DNA from: Leptothrix cholodnii SP-6
Lineage (GTDB): Bacteria; Pseudomonadota; Gammaproteobacteria; Burkholderiales; Burkholderiaceae_C
Length of the DNA: 64,000 nucleotides
Direction of reading: 5' to 3'
Assembly: GCF_000019785.1 (NCBI RefSeq)
Contig: NC_010524.1
Span: forward strand, 992,001-1,056,000
In this document: positions 17,654 through 26,402 of the stretch, in pieces
Position numbering within the stretch: position 1 is the stretch's first letter
Layout of the letters: each line of letters opens with the position of its first letter
The notes under the pieces: model-generated
Database searches by the model: none
Seen by the model: the letters and a program-made list of their open reading frames with translations, nothing else
What the model was told of the DNA's origin: nothing
Translations under genes and position numbers: made by a program

Positions 17654-18589
17654 TCATAAAAGCATCGGCTCGAGCCCCCGTGCGCCGCTGGCCAGGGCCG
17701 CGCCAATGCGGTCGAGCAGCGATGCGCGGCCGCCGCTGGCACTGTCGATGCCGGCGTCGCCGAGCAGCTTCCACTGATGCCAGTGCAGCGCGATGTCGAT
17801 CGTCACGTGCGGGTGCAGCACCTGCAGTTCGCCGCGCTCGACCTGCCGGCTGACGAGCGGCCAGGCGGCCACGCCGATGCCCCAGCCCAGCGCCACCGCC
17901 CGCACATACGCTTCGGCCGACGGCACGAAGCGCTGCTGCAGGCGGGGCGCGGGCAGGCCGAAGGCGCGCGCCACCCATTGCGCCTGCACGTCGTCCTTGC
18001 GGTTGAACACCACGAACGGCAGCTGCGCAAAGTTGCCGCGGTGCAGCCCTGCGGTGCCGAGCTGCCCTCCGACGAACGCCGGGCTGGCCACCGCCACGTA
18101 GCGCATCACGCACAGCGGTGTCACGCGGCAACCGCGCAGCGCCTCGCTGACCGTCGAGACACAGCCGAGCACCCGACCCTCGCGCAGCCATTCGTGGGTG
18201 AAGTCCTGGTCGTCGACCACCAGTTCGAGCGACACGCCCGAATCGACCAGCACCTGCAGCGCCGGCAGCACCCAGGTCGCCAGGCTGTCGGCGTTGACGG
18301 CGATCGGCACGCGCTCGTGGGTGTGGCCTCGCTCACCCAGCTCGCGGCTGACGTCGGCGTGCAGGGCCTGCATCTGGCGCGCGTAGCGCAACAGGATCTG
18401 TCCCGATCCGGTCAGCCGCAGCGGCCGTGAACGCACCACCAGCGGCTGGCCGACCTGTGTCTCGAGCGCCCGCAGGCGTTGCGAGACCGCGCTCTGCGTG
18501 ATCGACAGCCGGCGGGCCGCGCGCTCGAAGCCTCCTTCGTCAACCAGGGCGGCCAGGCATTCGAGGGCTGCGGGATCGAGGATGTCCAT
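17654..18589 (-). CDS. LysR-family regulator, ArgP (IciA) subgroup
   Basis: 311 residues. The N-terminal helix-turn-helix (ALECLAALVDEGGFERAARRLSITQSAVSQRLRALETQVGQPLVVR) is followed by the effector domain with NADSLATWVLPALQ and VDDQDFTHEWLREGRVLGCV, which are hallmarks of ArgP. ArgP responds to Lys/Arg in E. coli and controls export or dehydrogenase genes. Here it diverges from a D-amino acid dehydrogenase gene, so D- or basic amino acid control is the natural guess. A paralogue lies at 57907-58809. Ten bases after the phoD start, transcribed in the same direction. Confidence 0.9.
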   Translation of the reverse strand: MDILDPAALECLAALVDEGGFERAARRLSITQSAVSQRLRALETQVGQPLVVRSRPLRLTGSGQILLRYARQMQALHADVSRELGERGHTHERVPIAVNADSLATWVLPALQVLVDSGVSLELVVDDQDFTHEWLREGRVLGCVSTVSEALRGCRVTPLCVMRYVAVASPAFVGGQLGTAGLHRGNFAQLPFVVFNRKDDVQAQWVARAFGLPAPRLQQRFVPSAEAYVRAVALGWGIGVAAWPLVSRQVERGELQVLHPHVTIDIALHWHQWKLLGDAGIDSASGGRASLLDRIGAALASGARGLEPMLL

Positions 18590-18603
18590 CAGGCTTGCTT
18601 ATC

Positions 18604-18619
18604 AATATTGAAAGATATT
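18604..18619. promoter_or_regulatory. AT-rich inverted repeat in the argP-like/dadA divergent region
   Basis: AATAT and ATATT arms around TGAAAG lie 15 bases upstream of the ArgP-like start, within the longer AT-rich stretch 18600-18622. This stands out in GC-rich DNA and fits a LysR-type operator overlapping the regulator promoter. Confidence 0.4.
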
Positions 18620-18745
18620 AATCCTGCTTTTCAAGCGAGCGACCGTCTTGCACCATCCGCCGCAATGGCTTCCGACGTGAATCGTCACGCATGTCGCGTG
18701 TCGGTGTCGCCTGCGGCGGCGTCGGAAAACTTGCAGGAGCGCAGC

Positions 18746-20053
18746 ATGCGTGTGGTGGTTTTGGGGGCCGGCATCATCGGCGTCAGCACGGCCTGGCATT
18801 TGATGGAACAGGGCCACGAGGTCACGCTGGTCGATCGCCAGGCCGATGCCGCGATGGAAACCAGCTTCGCCAACGGTGCGCAGATCTCGGTGAGCTTCTG
18901 CGAGCCGTGGGCCAATGCCGCTGCACCGTTCAAGGTGGCCAAGTGGCTGCTGCGCGACGACTCGCCGCTGCTGTTCCGGCCCCGGCTCGATCCGCACCAG
19001 TGGCGCTGGGGGCTGTCGTTCCTGGGGCAGTGCAGCGATGCGGCGTTCGAGCGCAACGTGCGCCAGCTGGTGGCGCTGGGCCGCTACAGCCACCAGTCGC
19101 TCAAGACGCTGGTGGCCGCCACGGGCATCGAATACCACCGCCTGGAGCGCGGCATCCTGCATTTCTTCTCCAGCCAGGCCGACATGGATGCCGGCGCCGA
19201 GGCGGCTCGACTGATGCGCGAGTTCGGTGTCGATCGACGCATCCTCGACCGTGCCGAGGTTCTGGCGGTCGAGCCGGCACTGGCCTCATGCGCCGATCGC
19301 CTGGTGGGCGGGACCTACACGCCCAGCGACGAATCGGGCGATGCCTGCGTCTTCACCCAGGCGCTGGCACGCCGTTGTGCCGAGCGAGGGCTGGTGACCC
19401 ATTTCCGGCACGATGTGCATAGCCTGGACGTGCGTGGCGGTCGGGTGCACGGCGTGGTCGTGCGCAGCCAGCACGACGCACGGCGCATCACGGTGGCGGC
19501 TGATTCGGTCGTGGTGGCGCTCGGCTCGTTCACGGCACCGCTGCTGCGCCAGGTGGGGGTGAACCTGAACATCTATCCGGCCAAGGGGTACTCCGCCACG
19601 TTCAAGCTCCGGCATCCCGAGCGCGCCAGCACCGTCAGCATGATCGACGATGCCCGCAAGATCGCGATCTCGCGCCTGGGGGACACCATCCGGGTGGCCG
19701 GTACTGCCGAACTGGCCGGCTATGACGCGTCTCTCGAGGGCGCCACCGCGCGTGTCCGCTGCGAGGCGTTGCGACGGCGCTACGAAGAGCTGTTTCCCGG
19801 CGTGGCGGACACGACGGAGCCCAACTTCTGGGCCGGTCTGCGCCCCAGCACGCCGACCAACATCCCCTACATCGGTCAGACGCCGATCGCAGGGCTCTGG
19901 GTCAATGCGGGCCACGGCACGCTCGGGTGGACGCACGGTGCCGGGTCTGGCCGGGCGCTGGCCGAACTGATCAGCGGAGGCCAGCCCGAACTGGATTTCG
20001 GCTTCTACGGAGTCCGGCGTTCAGCGGCGGGTTGGCGGATCGCGGCAGCCTGA
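18746..20053 (+). CDS. dadA: D-amino acid dehydrogenase, FAD-dependent (DadA)
   Basis: 435 residues. The start (VVVLGAGIIGVSTAWHLMEQGHEVTLVDRQ) is the Rossmann FAD-binding motif GxGxxG...E/D; the C-terminus WVNAGHGTLGWTHGAGSGRALAELI is the conserved second FAD region of DadA. NFWAGLRPSTPTNIPYIGQTP is also diagnostic. It oxidises D-alanine and other D-amino acids to keto acids, passing electrons to the quinone pool at the inner membrane. The start at 18746 follows GCAGGAG. Divergent from the ArgP-like regulator. Confidence 0.96.
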   Translation: MRVVVLGAGIIGVSTAWHLMEQGHEVTLVDRQADAAMETSFANGAQISVSFCEPWANAAAPFKVAKWLLRDDSPLLFRPRLDPHQWRWGLSFLGQCSDAAFERNVRQLVALGRYSHQSLKTLVAATGIEYHRLERGILHFFSSQADMDAGAEAARLMREFGVDRRILDRAEVLAVEPALASCADRLVGGTYTPSDESGDACVFTQALARRCAERGLVTHFRHDVHSLDVRGGRVHGVVVRSQHDARRITVAADSVVVALGSFTAPLLRQVGVNLNIYPAKGYSATFKLRHPERASTVSMIDDARKIAISRLGDTIRVAGTAELAGYDASLEGATARVRCEALRRRYEELFPGVADTTEPNFWAGLRPSTPTNIPYIGQTPIAGLWVNAGHGTLGWTHGAGSGRALAELISGGQPELDFGFYGVRRSAAGWRIAAA

Positions 20054-20298
20054 GATCAATTGAAAGTGGCCGTGTCAACCCCGCATTCTGTGATATTCGT
20101 GAATTATTCCCGCCGCAGCCTCACCTTCGTGGGGATGTTTAGTCTGGACAAGTCCACTTAAAGTACCAGCTAATAGCTGTCACACGGCATCACGAGTCCA
20201 GTCGCCAGAGTCTGCGTCCTGTCCCAACAAAAATATCGACAGACAGTGCGCAGACCGGACGTCCGGTACCAATGATGTTCATTTTTTGAACATCCATC

Positions 20299-20325
20299 AG
20301 CCCACCGCAAGGTGGGCTTTTTTTT
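20299..20325 (+). terminator. Rho-independent terminator downstream of dadA
   Basis: AGCCCACC pairs with GGTGGGCT (8 pairs, GCAA loop) and runs into eight T. It lies 245 bases after the dadA stop, farther than usual, so it may end a separate small transcript. Confidence 0.85.
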
Positions 20326-20696
20326 GCCAAGTTGTTGATTGAATTGAGTTTTATGGGTCGCGCGGCCTGGCTGCGCGAGCTGTCCACGTCGCTTGTGAGC
20401 CGACATGCTGCGCATCGACGTTCTGAGGCTGTGCTCGCAGCCCGTGGACACTGGGCCGTTTTCGCGTGTCGTCGGGCTTGATGCCGCGGGTCGTCACCTC
20501 ACCAGGGATCAGGTCGCGAGCCATGCAGGAACGTTCTTGATGCGGGAGCCCGGATCGGATGGTTCCTGCAGAAGTTGCTGCATGAATGCGTGGAAGTCGG
20601 CGCACTTCGGTGCATGTCAATGCACGGAAAAAAGGCCCAAGGTGTTGATTTCCTTGAGCCTTTTGGACTTCCTCGGTCCTCTTCGGACCCTTGTAT

Positions 20697-20711
20697 GGTG
20701 GAGCCGGGGGA
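20697..20711. repeat. Proposed attL core (copy of the tmRNA 3' end)
   Basis: TGGTGGAGCCGGGGG is identical, in the same orientation, to the first 15 plus-strand bases (28183-28197) of the tmRNA 3' terminus. The two copies bracket a segment holding integrase, recombinase and atypical genes. Similarity stops after 15 bases. Confidence 0.6.
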
Positions 20712-20783
20712 GGCGAATGCACCAATTTCCCCGCCATCGCGCCCAGCGCCGCCCTCTGTGGCGAGCCTTCTGCCGGTGTCCCG

Positions 20784-20795
20784 ATTGGGACACCG
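20784..20795. repeat. Left copy of a 12-base repeat shared by both island ends
   Basis: ATTGGGACACCG here recurs at 28097-28108. Here it is half of a perfect hairpin. Distances to the att cores are 72 bases (left) and 74 bases (right), so it could be an integrase arm-type site. Confidence 0.4.
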
Positions 20796-20928
20796 CATTG
20801 TGATGCGACGCCGGCCGCCCGTGTTGCCAATGTTCGGTTCCTGGCTACGGACGCCGGTTCAATTCCTGATTGAAGAGACAGCTCGGGGTCCGAGCAATAG
20901 GCGATCCACACAAGAAGGTTGGGTGACA

Positions 20929-21852
20929 TCACTGCTCAAAGGGGATGGATGGATCGTTGCAATATGGATATTGGAGCGTTGCCGCTGGCCCTTCGATTCG
21001 TTCAAGAACGCGGCAGAGGCGTTTAGGACTAACTCCCACGATTCCAAATGGTGGTGCGCGGCTCTCAACCTTTCGTTGCATTAGCATATGGACGGAGGCA
21101 CTCGCGTTGCGACCATTTTCCCCAGCAAAGTAGATTGCCCATGCCAACTCAAGGAGCCTGTCTCTAGCGCCCAGTGGAATAGCTGCATTCGCGGGAAATT
21201 GCCCAACCATTGCGTTGATCATCTCAACGATCCGAGGAATGGCCTCGGGATAACCAACTGCGGCAGCGACTTGCGCGGCGCCGGTTCCAAGTGATGTTTC
21301 GCTCGACATCTGCCGCACCGCCACATCTTGAAACGCAGCGGCACTCTTCCCGAAGGTGGCGAGAGTGGATCGAGCCATTGGGCGAATATCCGTGCGCAGA
21401 AAAAGTTCAGAGTATTGCGTTGACTCATTGAAGGCCGTTTTGCCGACTTGCTCGACAACAATTTTATTCGGCATAGGTATTTTTTCTGCCAATTGAAGCT
21501 GGTACTCAACTAATCGCCCGCCGCCAAAGCCCTGCCGCTCTTTGATTAACGAGCCAACCTTCTCCATTATTGAGTCGGGAGTGCAGACAAAAATACTCGA
21601 CCCTGCCAGTCTGCGGGTTAGACCGTACCCTAATGTCTTTTGAGCGCCAATTGTCAGCGAGTTTTGAATGGGTCCGTGGTCCAGTGCAATTGCTTCTACA
21701 GCCGTCTCGATAATCTTTAGCTCGTGCTCCGATGGAGTCTCGCAGTTTGTCATTAGGGTCCACGGCTGGGCAAGACTCAACTCGGCGGACGATTGCTGCC
21801 CACACGCAGTCAGGAAGACACAAAACGCAATGACTAGTAGTGGCTGGAACAT
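20929..21852 (-). CDS. Island-encoded lipoprotein of unknown function
   Basis: 307 residues. The N-terminus PLLVIAFCVFLTACGQQ is a lipoprotein signal with lipobox LTAC. The mature part has no recognised domain; it is mostly helical by appearance (EHELKIIETAVEAIA, AAQVAAAVGYPEAIPRIVEMINAM, HEAT-like in feel) with a few Cys (TNCETP, FVCTPD, RLCRVL, YPYCND) that might form disulfides. Codon use is less GC-biased than the flanking backbone. It is the only gene on this strand in the left half of the island and looks like cargo. Function not known. Confidence 0.65.
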   Translation of the reverse strand: MFQPLLVIAFCVFLTACGQQSSAELSLAQPWTLMTNCETPSEHELKIIETAVEAIALDHGPIQNSLTIGAQKTLGYGLTRRLAGSSIFVCTPDSIMEKVGSLIKERQGFGGGRLVEYQLQLAEKIPMPNKIVVEQVGKTAFNESTQYSELFLRTDIRPMARSTLATFGKSAAAFQDVAVRQMSSETSLGTGAAQVAAAVGYPEAIPRIVEMINAMVGQFPANAAIPLGARDRLLELAWAIYFAGENGRNASASVHMLMQRKVESRAPPFGIVGVSPKRLCRVLERIEGPAATLQYPYCNDPSIPFEQ

Positions 21853-22243
21853 TCAGGTGATTCTATTTTCAAACGTAGATCGAATCCATGCATACCAATT
21901 CAACGCAATTTCATTGCGCTCTCTGTTGGCAATACGTGGATTCATGACGCGCCATGATAGATCCGGCCGCCGACGATGAGAGCAGTTTTGTCATCCACAT
22001 TCTTGGGGATGGTCTCGCCGATTGCGGTCGCGATAACTCATGGGGTTGCCGCGTGCAGTGTCGGTGCACTACTTGCGGTCAGTGCTGCGTCGTGAGCGCG
22101 AATGCGGGACAAGACTAGTTTTTTACGGGTGTACTTCAGGCAGACCGGCTACAGACCGTCAAAAAGGCCCGGAAAAGATATATCAGACCAGTCTAAACGC
22201 ACTACAATTAGCACATCACTTAAAACAGACCGTGAGTCCTGAA
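21853..22243. other. Upstream region of the island recombinase, with direct repeats
   Basis: 391 bases without a supported gene between two divergent genes. The right part holds four CAGACC copies (see separate entry) and a TACAAT hexamer at 22203-22208 that could be a -10 box for the recombinase. The left part, about 21853-22080, shows nothing recognisable. Confidence 0.5.
22141..22231 (+). promoter_or_regulatory. Four phased CAGACC repeats ahead of the serine recombinase
   Basis: CAGACC starts at 22141, 22152, 22184 and 22226; two copies extend to ACAGACCGT. Spacings of 11, 32 and 42 bases are near 1, 3 and 4 helical turns, so all copies face one side of the DNA. They could be recombinase (res-type) sites, iterons or an operator. 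The last lies 12 bases before the gene. Confidence 0.4.
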
Positions 22244-22867
22244 ATGTTCATCCGCGCTTACCTCAGAGCCTCGACCGAAGACCAGAACGCCGACCGCGCC
22301 CGCGCCGACCTTGAGAAGTTCGCTGCCGATCATGGCGTGAAGATCGTCGCCCTCTACAGAGAGAACGAATCGGGCGCAAAGCTCGACCGGCCGAAACTCT
22401 TCGACCTCATCAACGACGCGCACCCCGGTGACGTGCTGCTGATTGAACAGGTCGACCGCCTGACGCGCCTCAACGCCACTGACCGGGAAAAGCTGTTCAA
22501 GGCGCTGGACGACAAAGGCATTCTCGTGGTGTCGCTCGACCTGCCGTTGTCGCATCAGGCGCTCAAGCAAGACACGGCAATGGACGAAACCACCCGCGAC
22601 ATACTGAAGGCGATGAACCGGATGATGTTGCAGATGTTTGCCGCGTTCTCCCGCAAGGATTACGAAGATCGCCGCCGTCGTCAGGCTCAAGGAATCGCCA
22701 CGAACAAGGACAAATTCAAGGGCCGTCCCGAAGACACCAAAACGAATGACCACGTGCGTGACCTGCTGCTGACCGGGAAATTCTCATGGACGTACATCGA
22801 AGAGCATGCGAAGGTCAGCCGCTCCACGATTGCCAAGGTTGCAAAACGCATCAACGAAGGCGCTTAG
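22244..22867 (+). CDS. Small serine recombinase (resolvase/invertase family)
   Basis: 207 residues. The catalytic domain starts MFIRAYLRASTEDQNADRARADL, where the Ser in RAST is the expected nucleophile, and continues with YRENESGAKLDRPKL and the VLLIEQVDRLTRLN strand-turn containing the conserved Arg residues. The C-terminal DNA-binding part (FKGRPEDTKTNDHVRDLLLTGKFSWTYIEEHAKVSRSTIAKVAKRI) is a helix-turn-helix as in Hin/Gin. It probably resolves, inverts or integrates DNA. Start at 22244; upstream frame lacks similarity. First of a run of plus-strand genes leading to the Rep-like gene. Confidence 0.92.
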   Translation: MFIRAYLRASTEDQNADRARADLEKFAADHGVKIVALYRENESGAKLDRPKLFDLINDAHPGDVLLIEQVDRLTRLNATDREKLFKALDDKGILVVSLDLPLSHQALKQDTAMDETTRDILKAMNRMMLQMFAAFSRKDYEDRRRRQAQGIATNKDKFKGRPEDTKTNDHVRDLLLTGKFSWTYIEEHAKVSRSTIAKVAKRINEGA

Positions 22868-22934
22868 CACGGAATTTGACAAATCCTATATCCCCCGTGA
22901 CACTGTGGTTTTAACACAAACATGGGGACATCGA

Positions 22935-23258
22935 ATGTCAAACCATCAGAACGTCACTGCTGTACTCAGCACGGAAACCAAGACGCTCATTACTGACCTG
23001 AGCGTCATCACCAGCGCCACGCCTAGCAAGCTGGCGCGCTTCATTCTCGAATCGTGCAACGACGATTTGCGCGCCGTGTGCGAAGAATTGGGCAAGTACG
23101 GCGAAGGCAGTCCGCAGCACCGGGCATTCAACAAAGCGTTGAACCAAACCAAATATGCCCAGCTTAAGCAACTCTACCCGCTGCAAGACGCCTATCAGGC
23201 CGAAATTGCCCGGCTCAACCAGGAAGCGGCCGAACTCGTGGCCGAACTGGAGGTTTGA
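22935..23258 (+). CDS. Island protein of unknown function, possible DNA-binding
   Basis: 107 residues. The start at 22935 is the first ATG of a coding-like stretch. Residues 15-45 (TKTLITDLSVITSATPSKLARFILESCNDDLRA) resemble a short ribbon- or helix-type regulator, and the C-terminal half (QLYPLQDAYQAEIARLNQEAAELVAELEV) is a likely coiled coil. A dimeric regulator is a guess. It lies 67 bases after the recombinase and 4 bases before the next gene. Confidence 0.55.
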   Translation: MSNHQNVTAVLSTETKTLITDLSVITSATPSKLARFILESCNDDLRAVCEELGKYGEGSPQHRAFNKALNQTKYAQLKQLYPLQDAYQAEIARLNQEAAELVAELEV

Positions 23259-23262
23259 AATC

Positions 23263-23472
23263 ATGGTGCCCGCTATCGACATGGTGCGAGTGGTCGACTC
23301 GGAATTCATCACCCAGACCATCGGCGAGTCCGATCTTGAATTCAGCATCGGCATGAACGATGACATGATTCTGCACACCGGCACCCGCTTCGGCCACCAG
23401 ATCGTGATTGTCGAAGTTGCCCGCCCTGGCGCTCAGGGGCTGGTGGTGCTGCCCGCTGGATTTGACGACTGA
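23263..23472 (+). CDS. Small acidic island protein of unknown function
   Basis: 69 residues, acidic and beta-rich by appearance (MVRVVDSEFITQTIGESDLEF, HQIVIVEVARPGAQGLVVL). The ATG is 4 bases past the previous stop, and the stop lies 1 base before the next gene's ATG, so the three are translated as a unit. In filamentous-phage-like modules a small single-strand DNA-binding protein sits near the replication gene; nothing in this sequence proves that role. Confidence 0.5.
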   Translation: MVPAIDMVRVVDSEFITQTIGESDLEFSIGMNDDMILHTGTRFGHQIVIVEVARPGAQGLVVLPAGFDD

Positions 23473-23473
23473 T

Positions 23474-24364
23474 ATGGACTTTGCTGATTTCAAATTCGGC
23501 GCGTGCGTGGACTGGGTAGAAGTGCGTTTCGACGTGCCCGACCCGGCCACCCGCAGGGATATTGAGAAGAAGTTCGGCACGGGCTCGCATGCGAAACCGC
23601 TAGACGCAAACGAAGAAGGCTATGCGCATGCGTTCATCGTCCGGATTCAAGACCCTGCACGGTGGGCTGACGTACGGCAGAAGCTCGATTCTGTTCGTGC
23701 CCGCTCGGTCGCGGCAACCGGCATTGAGATTGCCTTTGACGCCTACGCACGCAACCCAGAAGCCGGAGCGGCAAAGCTGCCCGAACTCTGTGCCCACATG
23801 CTCAAAGGGTCCAGAACCCCATACATAGACGCTCGGTTCATGAAGGGCGGCAAGGGAACAACACGGACGTTTCCAAGAGATTTTGCCGGCTCGATCAAGC
23901 TGTTTTCAGAAGATTATCTGCTTTATCTCGGCAAGCTGGATTCCAGTCATACTCAGCGGATTTACTTTAAAACTACCGATAAAAATGGAAAGATCAAACT
24001 GCCGATAAAATCACAGCGGGCTAGATTTGAAAATACTTATCTCGGAGTATCTTTGAATGGAGTCATGTCGGGCTCTCTGCGCGAGATAATCGGTGATACT
24101 GATTTCTCTTTTCGAGAGGTCGAGTATATAGACGACAAGGCCATGCTAAATCAGATACTTCGCGATTCGCCCAGAATTAATGCAAGCGGCAGGCGTAGAA
24201 CTGAAGTTGGCTACCGAGAGCATCCTCTCAACACGAAGGCTGACAGTGCGTTGAACGATCGTGCGCGCGATGCCTTGCGCCGGCTGGCGAAGTCATGGGC
24301 GGCACAAGACCCATTGCAGAAATCCGGGTTTTCTGACTTTGGACCTGTGGCGCTAAGCCATTGA
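23474..24364 (+). CDS. Possible phage/plasmid replication initiator
   Basis: 296 residues. Features that recall filamentous-phage and small-plasmid Rep proteins: VDWVEVRFDVPDP near the start, a central RARFENTYLGVSL (like the R-x-E-x-x-L segment), and the C-terminal NTKADSALNDRARDALRRLAKSW. No clear HUH or catalytic Tyr motif was confirmed, so the family is uncertain. Base composition changes inside the gene: residues 1-128 use GC-rich codons, about 130-250 AT-rich ones, suggesting a recombinant gene. It is followed by several stem-loops. Confidence 0.45.
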   Translation: MDFADFKFGACVDWVEVRFDVPDPATRRDIEKKFGTGSHAKPLDANEEGYAHAFIVRIQDPARWADVRQKLDSVRARSVAATGIEIAFDAYARNPEAGAAKLPELCAHMLKGSRTPYIDARFMKGGKGTTRTFPRDFAGSIKLFSEDYLLYLGKLDSSHTQRIYFKTTDKNGKIKLPIKSQRARFENTYLGVSLNGVMSGSLREIIGDTDFSFREVEYIDDKAMLNQILRDSPRINASGRRRTEVGYREHPLNTKADSALNDRARDALRRLAKSWAAQDPLQKSGFSDFGPVALSH

Positions 24365-24375
24365 TTTGCAAGAGA

Positions 24376-24524
24376 TTTTCAGCAAATCGGCTGGCGCTGA
24401 AAATGACTTTAATATAACCACATGTACCCACATCACACGCGAAGAGTGCCCAACCTGGGCGCTCTCGCCCCTGCCGGGGCTCACTCACTCGCAGCCTAAA
24501 TCTGATACTGTCAGTTATTACTGA
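24376..24524. other. Cluster of four stem-loops downstream of the Rep-like gene
   Basis: TTTTCAGC/GCTGAAAA (24376-24403), GAGTGCCC/GGGCGCTC with one G.T pair (24444-24464), GCCCC/GGGGC (24467-24480) and TCAGT/ACTGA (24511-24524) occur within 150 bases. No T tracts follow, so they are not simple terminators. In single-stranded replicons such clusters act as origins or packaging signals; that is inference here. Confidence 0.4.
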
Positions 24525-24592
24525 TATACAGATAGGGGATAGAGGGGAAATAAAATGGATAGTATTATCATAACTCCAAACAAGGAATAATA

Positions 24593-24763
24593 ATGAAGGT
24601 ACTATCTCTCCAAGAAGTAGCTGATTTTCTTGAAACAGCAGAAATCACAGAAACCCTCAACAGAGGTCAAGCCGTCGTCCACATCGGCAAGACCGATGCG
24701 GGACACCGGTTCGTGCTGATCAACGACATGCAGGGCAACTCTTGCGTCAGCCTATACCTCTAG
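24593..24763 (+). CDS. Small island protein, 56 residues
   Basis: ATG at 24593 with an AAGGAA ribosome site 6 bases upstream. The product starts MKVLSLQEVADFLETAEITETL and ends NDMQGNSCVSLYL, with a helix then beta strands by appearance. AT-rich at the 5' end. No family recognised. A rho-independent terminator lies 70 bases downstream, supporting a transcribed unit. Confidence 0.5.
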   Translation: MKVLSLQEVADFLETAEITETLNRGQAVVHIGKTDAGHRFVLINDMQGNSCVSLYL

Positions 24764-25146
24764 AACGCTCTAAAACAGCCCTACAAGCCACGATCAAGGA
24801 TCAACCAAGGGCAGGGTAGCACAGAAGCAAACAGAGCCCTCAAGGGGCTCTTTTTCGTTCATGGGCTCAACTGACTGAAAGTGCGCCATGACATGCGGGA
24901 ATCTTCATTTCAGGACACCCCCTGAATAGGGGTGAAGAGACAGATACTGCGATTTCTACAATCTGGGGGAACGGGGCTCACACCGATTAACTCACCACTG
25001 AGAATGGCACGCACATCTATCAAGAAACTTTCAACGCTGACCGAGAAAACTCCGGGCCGTCTATATACCCGCACAGAAGTGAAGGTCTTAGAAAAACCTC
25101 GAATGTGTCAGGGTGAGCGTGAGTAATTTATTTATCAAGGCAAACC
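24764..25146. other. Non-coding stretch between the small gene and the integrase 3' end
   Basis: 383 bases holding the terminator at 24833-24855 and otherwise no recognisable gene. An open frame at 24932-25126 lacks a ribosome site and family similarity. Confidence 0.5.
24833..24855 (+). terminator. Rho-independent terminator of the island plus-strand genes
   Basis: AGAGCCC pairs with GGGCTCT around TCAAG, ending in a run of T (24851-24855). Confidence 0.8.
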
Positions 25147-26402
25147 TTAAGATTGTACTTCGGCAGGTTTTCGTTTTGCTTTGATAACTGGTTTCTTTTT
25201 CTCTGCCGCTTCCGGTTTGGCTTTTGTAAACGTCACTGCCTCAATTTCTGGAATTACTGCCCGAACAGATTCAGGCAGAGTGAATATCTCCACAACCCGC
25301 AGAACGTCTTTTGCATCTCGATCAGTCCAGTACGAATCACCCGTGACCGTGCCGGTTTCATGTCCGACGATGTGAGCGATCTTATGTAAAACAACATCGG
25401 CATTCATCAACTGAGAAATTAGGCCAGAACGAAACGAATGGAAAACCTTCGATTGCGTTTCAACGATCCCGCAGGCTTTGCGATATTTTCCGAACCATTT
25501 GCTGACCGCTTGCCCGTGCCCATCCCGGCCCGGCTTGAGTTCATCAAACAGATTCACGCCACCCGCAGCACGTTGAGATTCAACCCAGCGCAGCAAACCC
25601 AGTCGGATCAACTCCGGGTGAATCGGCACGCGACGCCGGGCATTCTTGTTTTTCTTCCGCAGTCCTTCGCCTTCTTCATCGGCGATGCTGATGACATCAA
25701 CGCCTTCGACCTGGAAGAAGTCCACGAGTCGCAACTGACACAATTCGTTCAACCGTGCGCCCGTGAACAACCCCAGAAGCATGACCCAGTAGTAGTGCGG
25801 ATGCAGAAACGACCGGTTTTGCCAGTCCTTGCGCCCAAACAGCGCCAGCAACTCGGATTCTGTGAACGGAATTCGCTTCGTGGTTTCGACTTCTGCGATC
25901 TGTAACCCGGCAGCGGGGTTTGATTTCAGTTCGTAGTGTGTGACCGCCCACTTAAAAAACCCAGAAATTCGGGTCATGTGGTCATTCACGGTTCCTTCAC
26001 TCAGCACCTCGAATCCTTCGATGTCGGGCGAGGTCAGTTCTAGAAAGTTCTTGCCCTTGAGTGCCGCCATCTTGTTTGCGTTCGAGGGCAGGCGTTGCAG
26101 TCGCTGGAAAAAGTCTCGACAAGCAGGGCGCTTGATCGAGTGGATAGGTATGTCACCAAGAAACTCGGTCAAGTTGCGAAACGTCACCACCCAGCGATCA
26201 CGCGTTTTCTCGGTCCACTTTTTGCCCGCTTGGGCTTCATCAATGAATTCATCGATCGCCACCGACAGCAGGACACCCGCAGGGGCACTTCCTAAAACTA
26301 TCGTGCCGACCATCTCCGGCACGTGATCGACGTCATGACGGCTCGCACGGCGTCATCGCATGCCGAATTCGAAGATCAGTTCTACCCGGCGGCCTGTCTT
26401 TC

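Larger units (their letters stand above)
20054..20928. other. Non-coding stretch spanning the left end of the island
   Basis: No credible gene is seen in these 875 bases; open frames on both strands lack codon bias and ribosome sites. Visible elements are a strong terminator (20299-20325), the proposed attL core (20697-20711), a perfect hairpin GGTGTCCC/GGGACACC (20775-20794), and a sequence resembling the tmRNA 3' region in sense orientation (20843-20866). The 230 bases ahead of the terminator could hold a small RNA, but no promoter is convincing. Confidence 0.6.

Noticed and set aside
20351..20932. Minus-strand open frame across the attL region
   Set aside because: Contains SGIEP-type residues that arise from tRNA/tmRNA-like sequence, no ribosome site and no family similarity.
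24932..25126. 64-codon plus-strand open frame in the island
   Set aside because: GTG start without a ribosome site, composition not coding-like, no recognisable motif.
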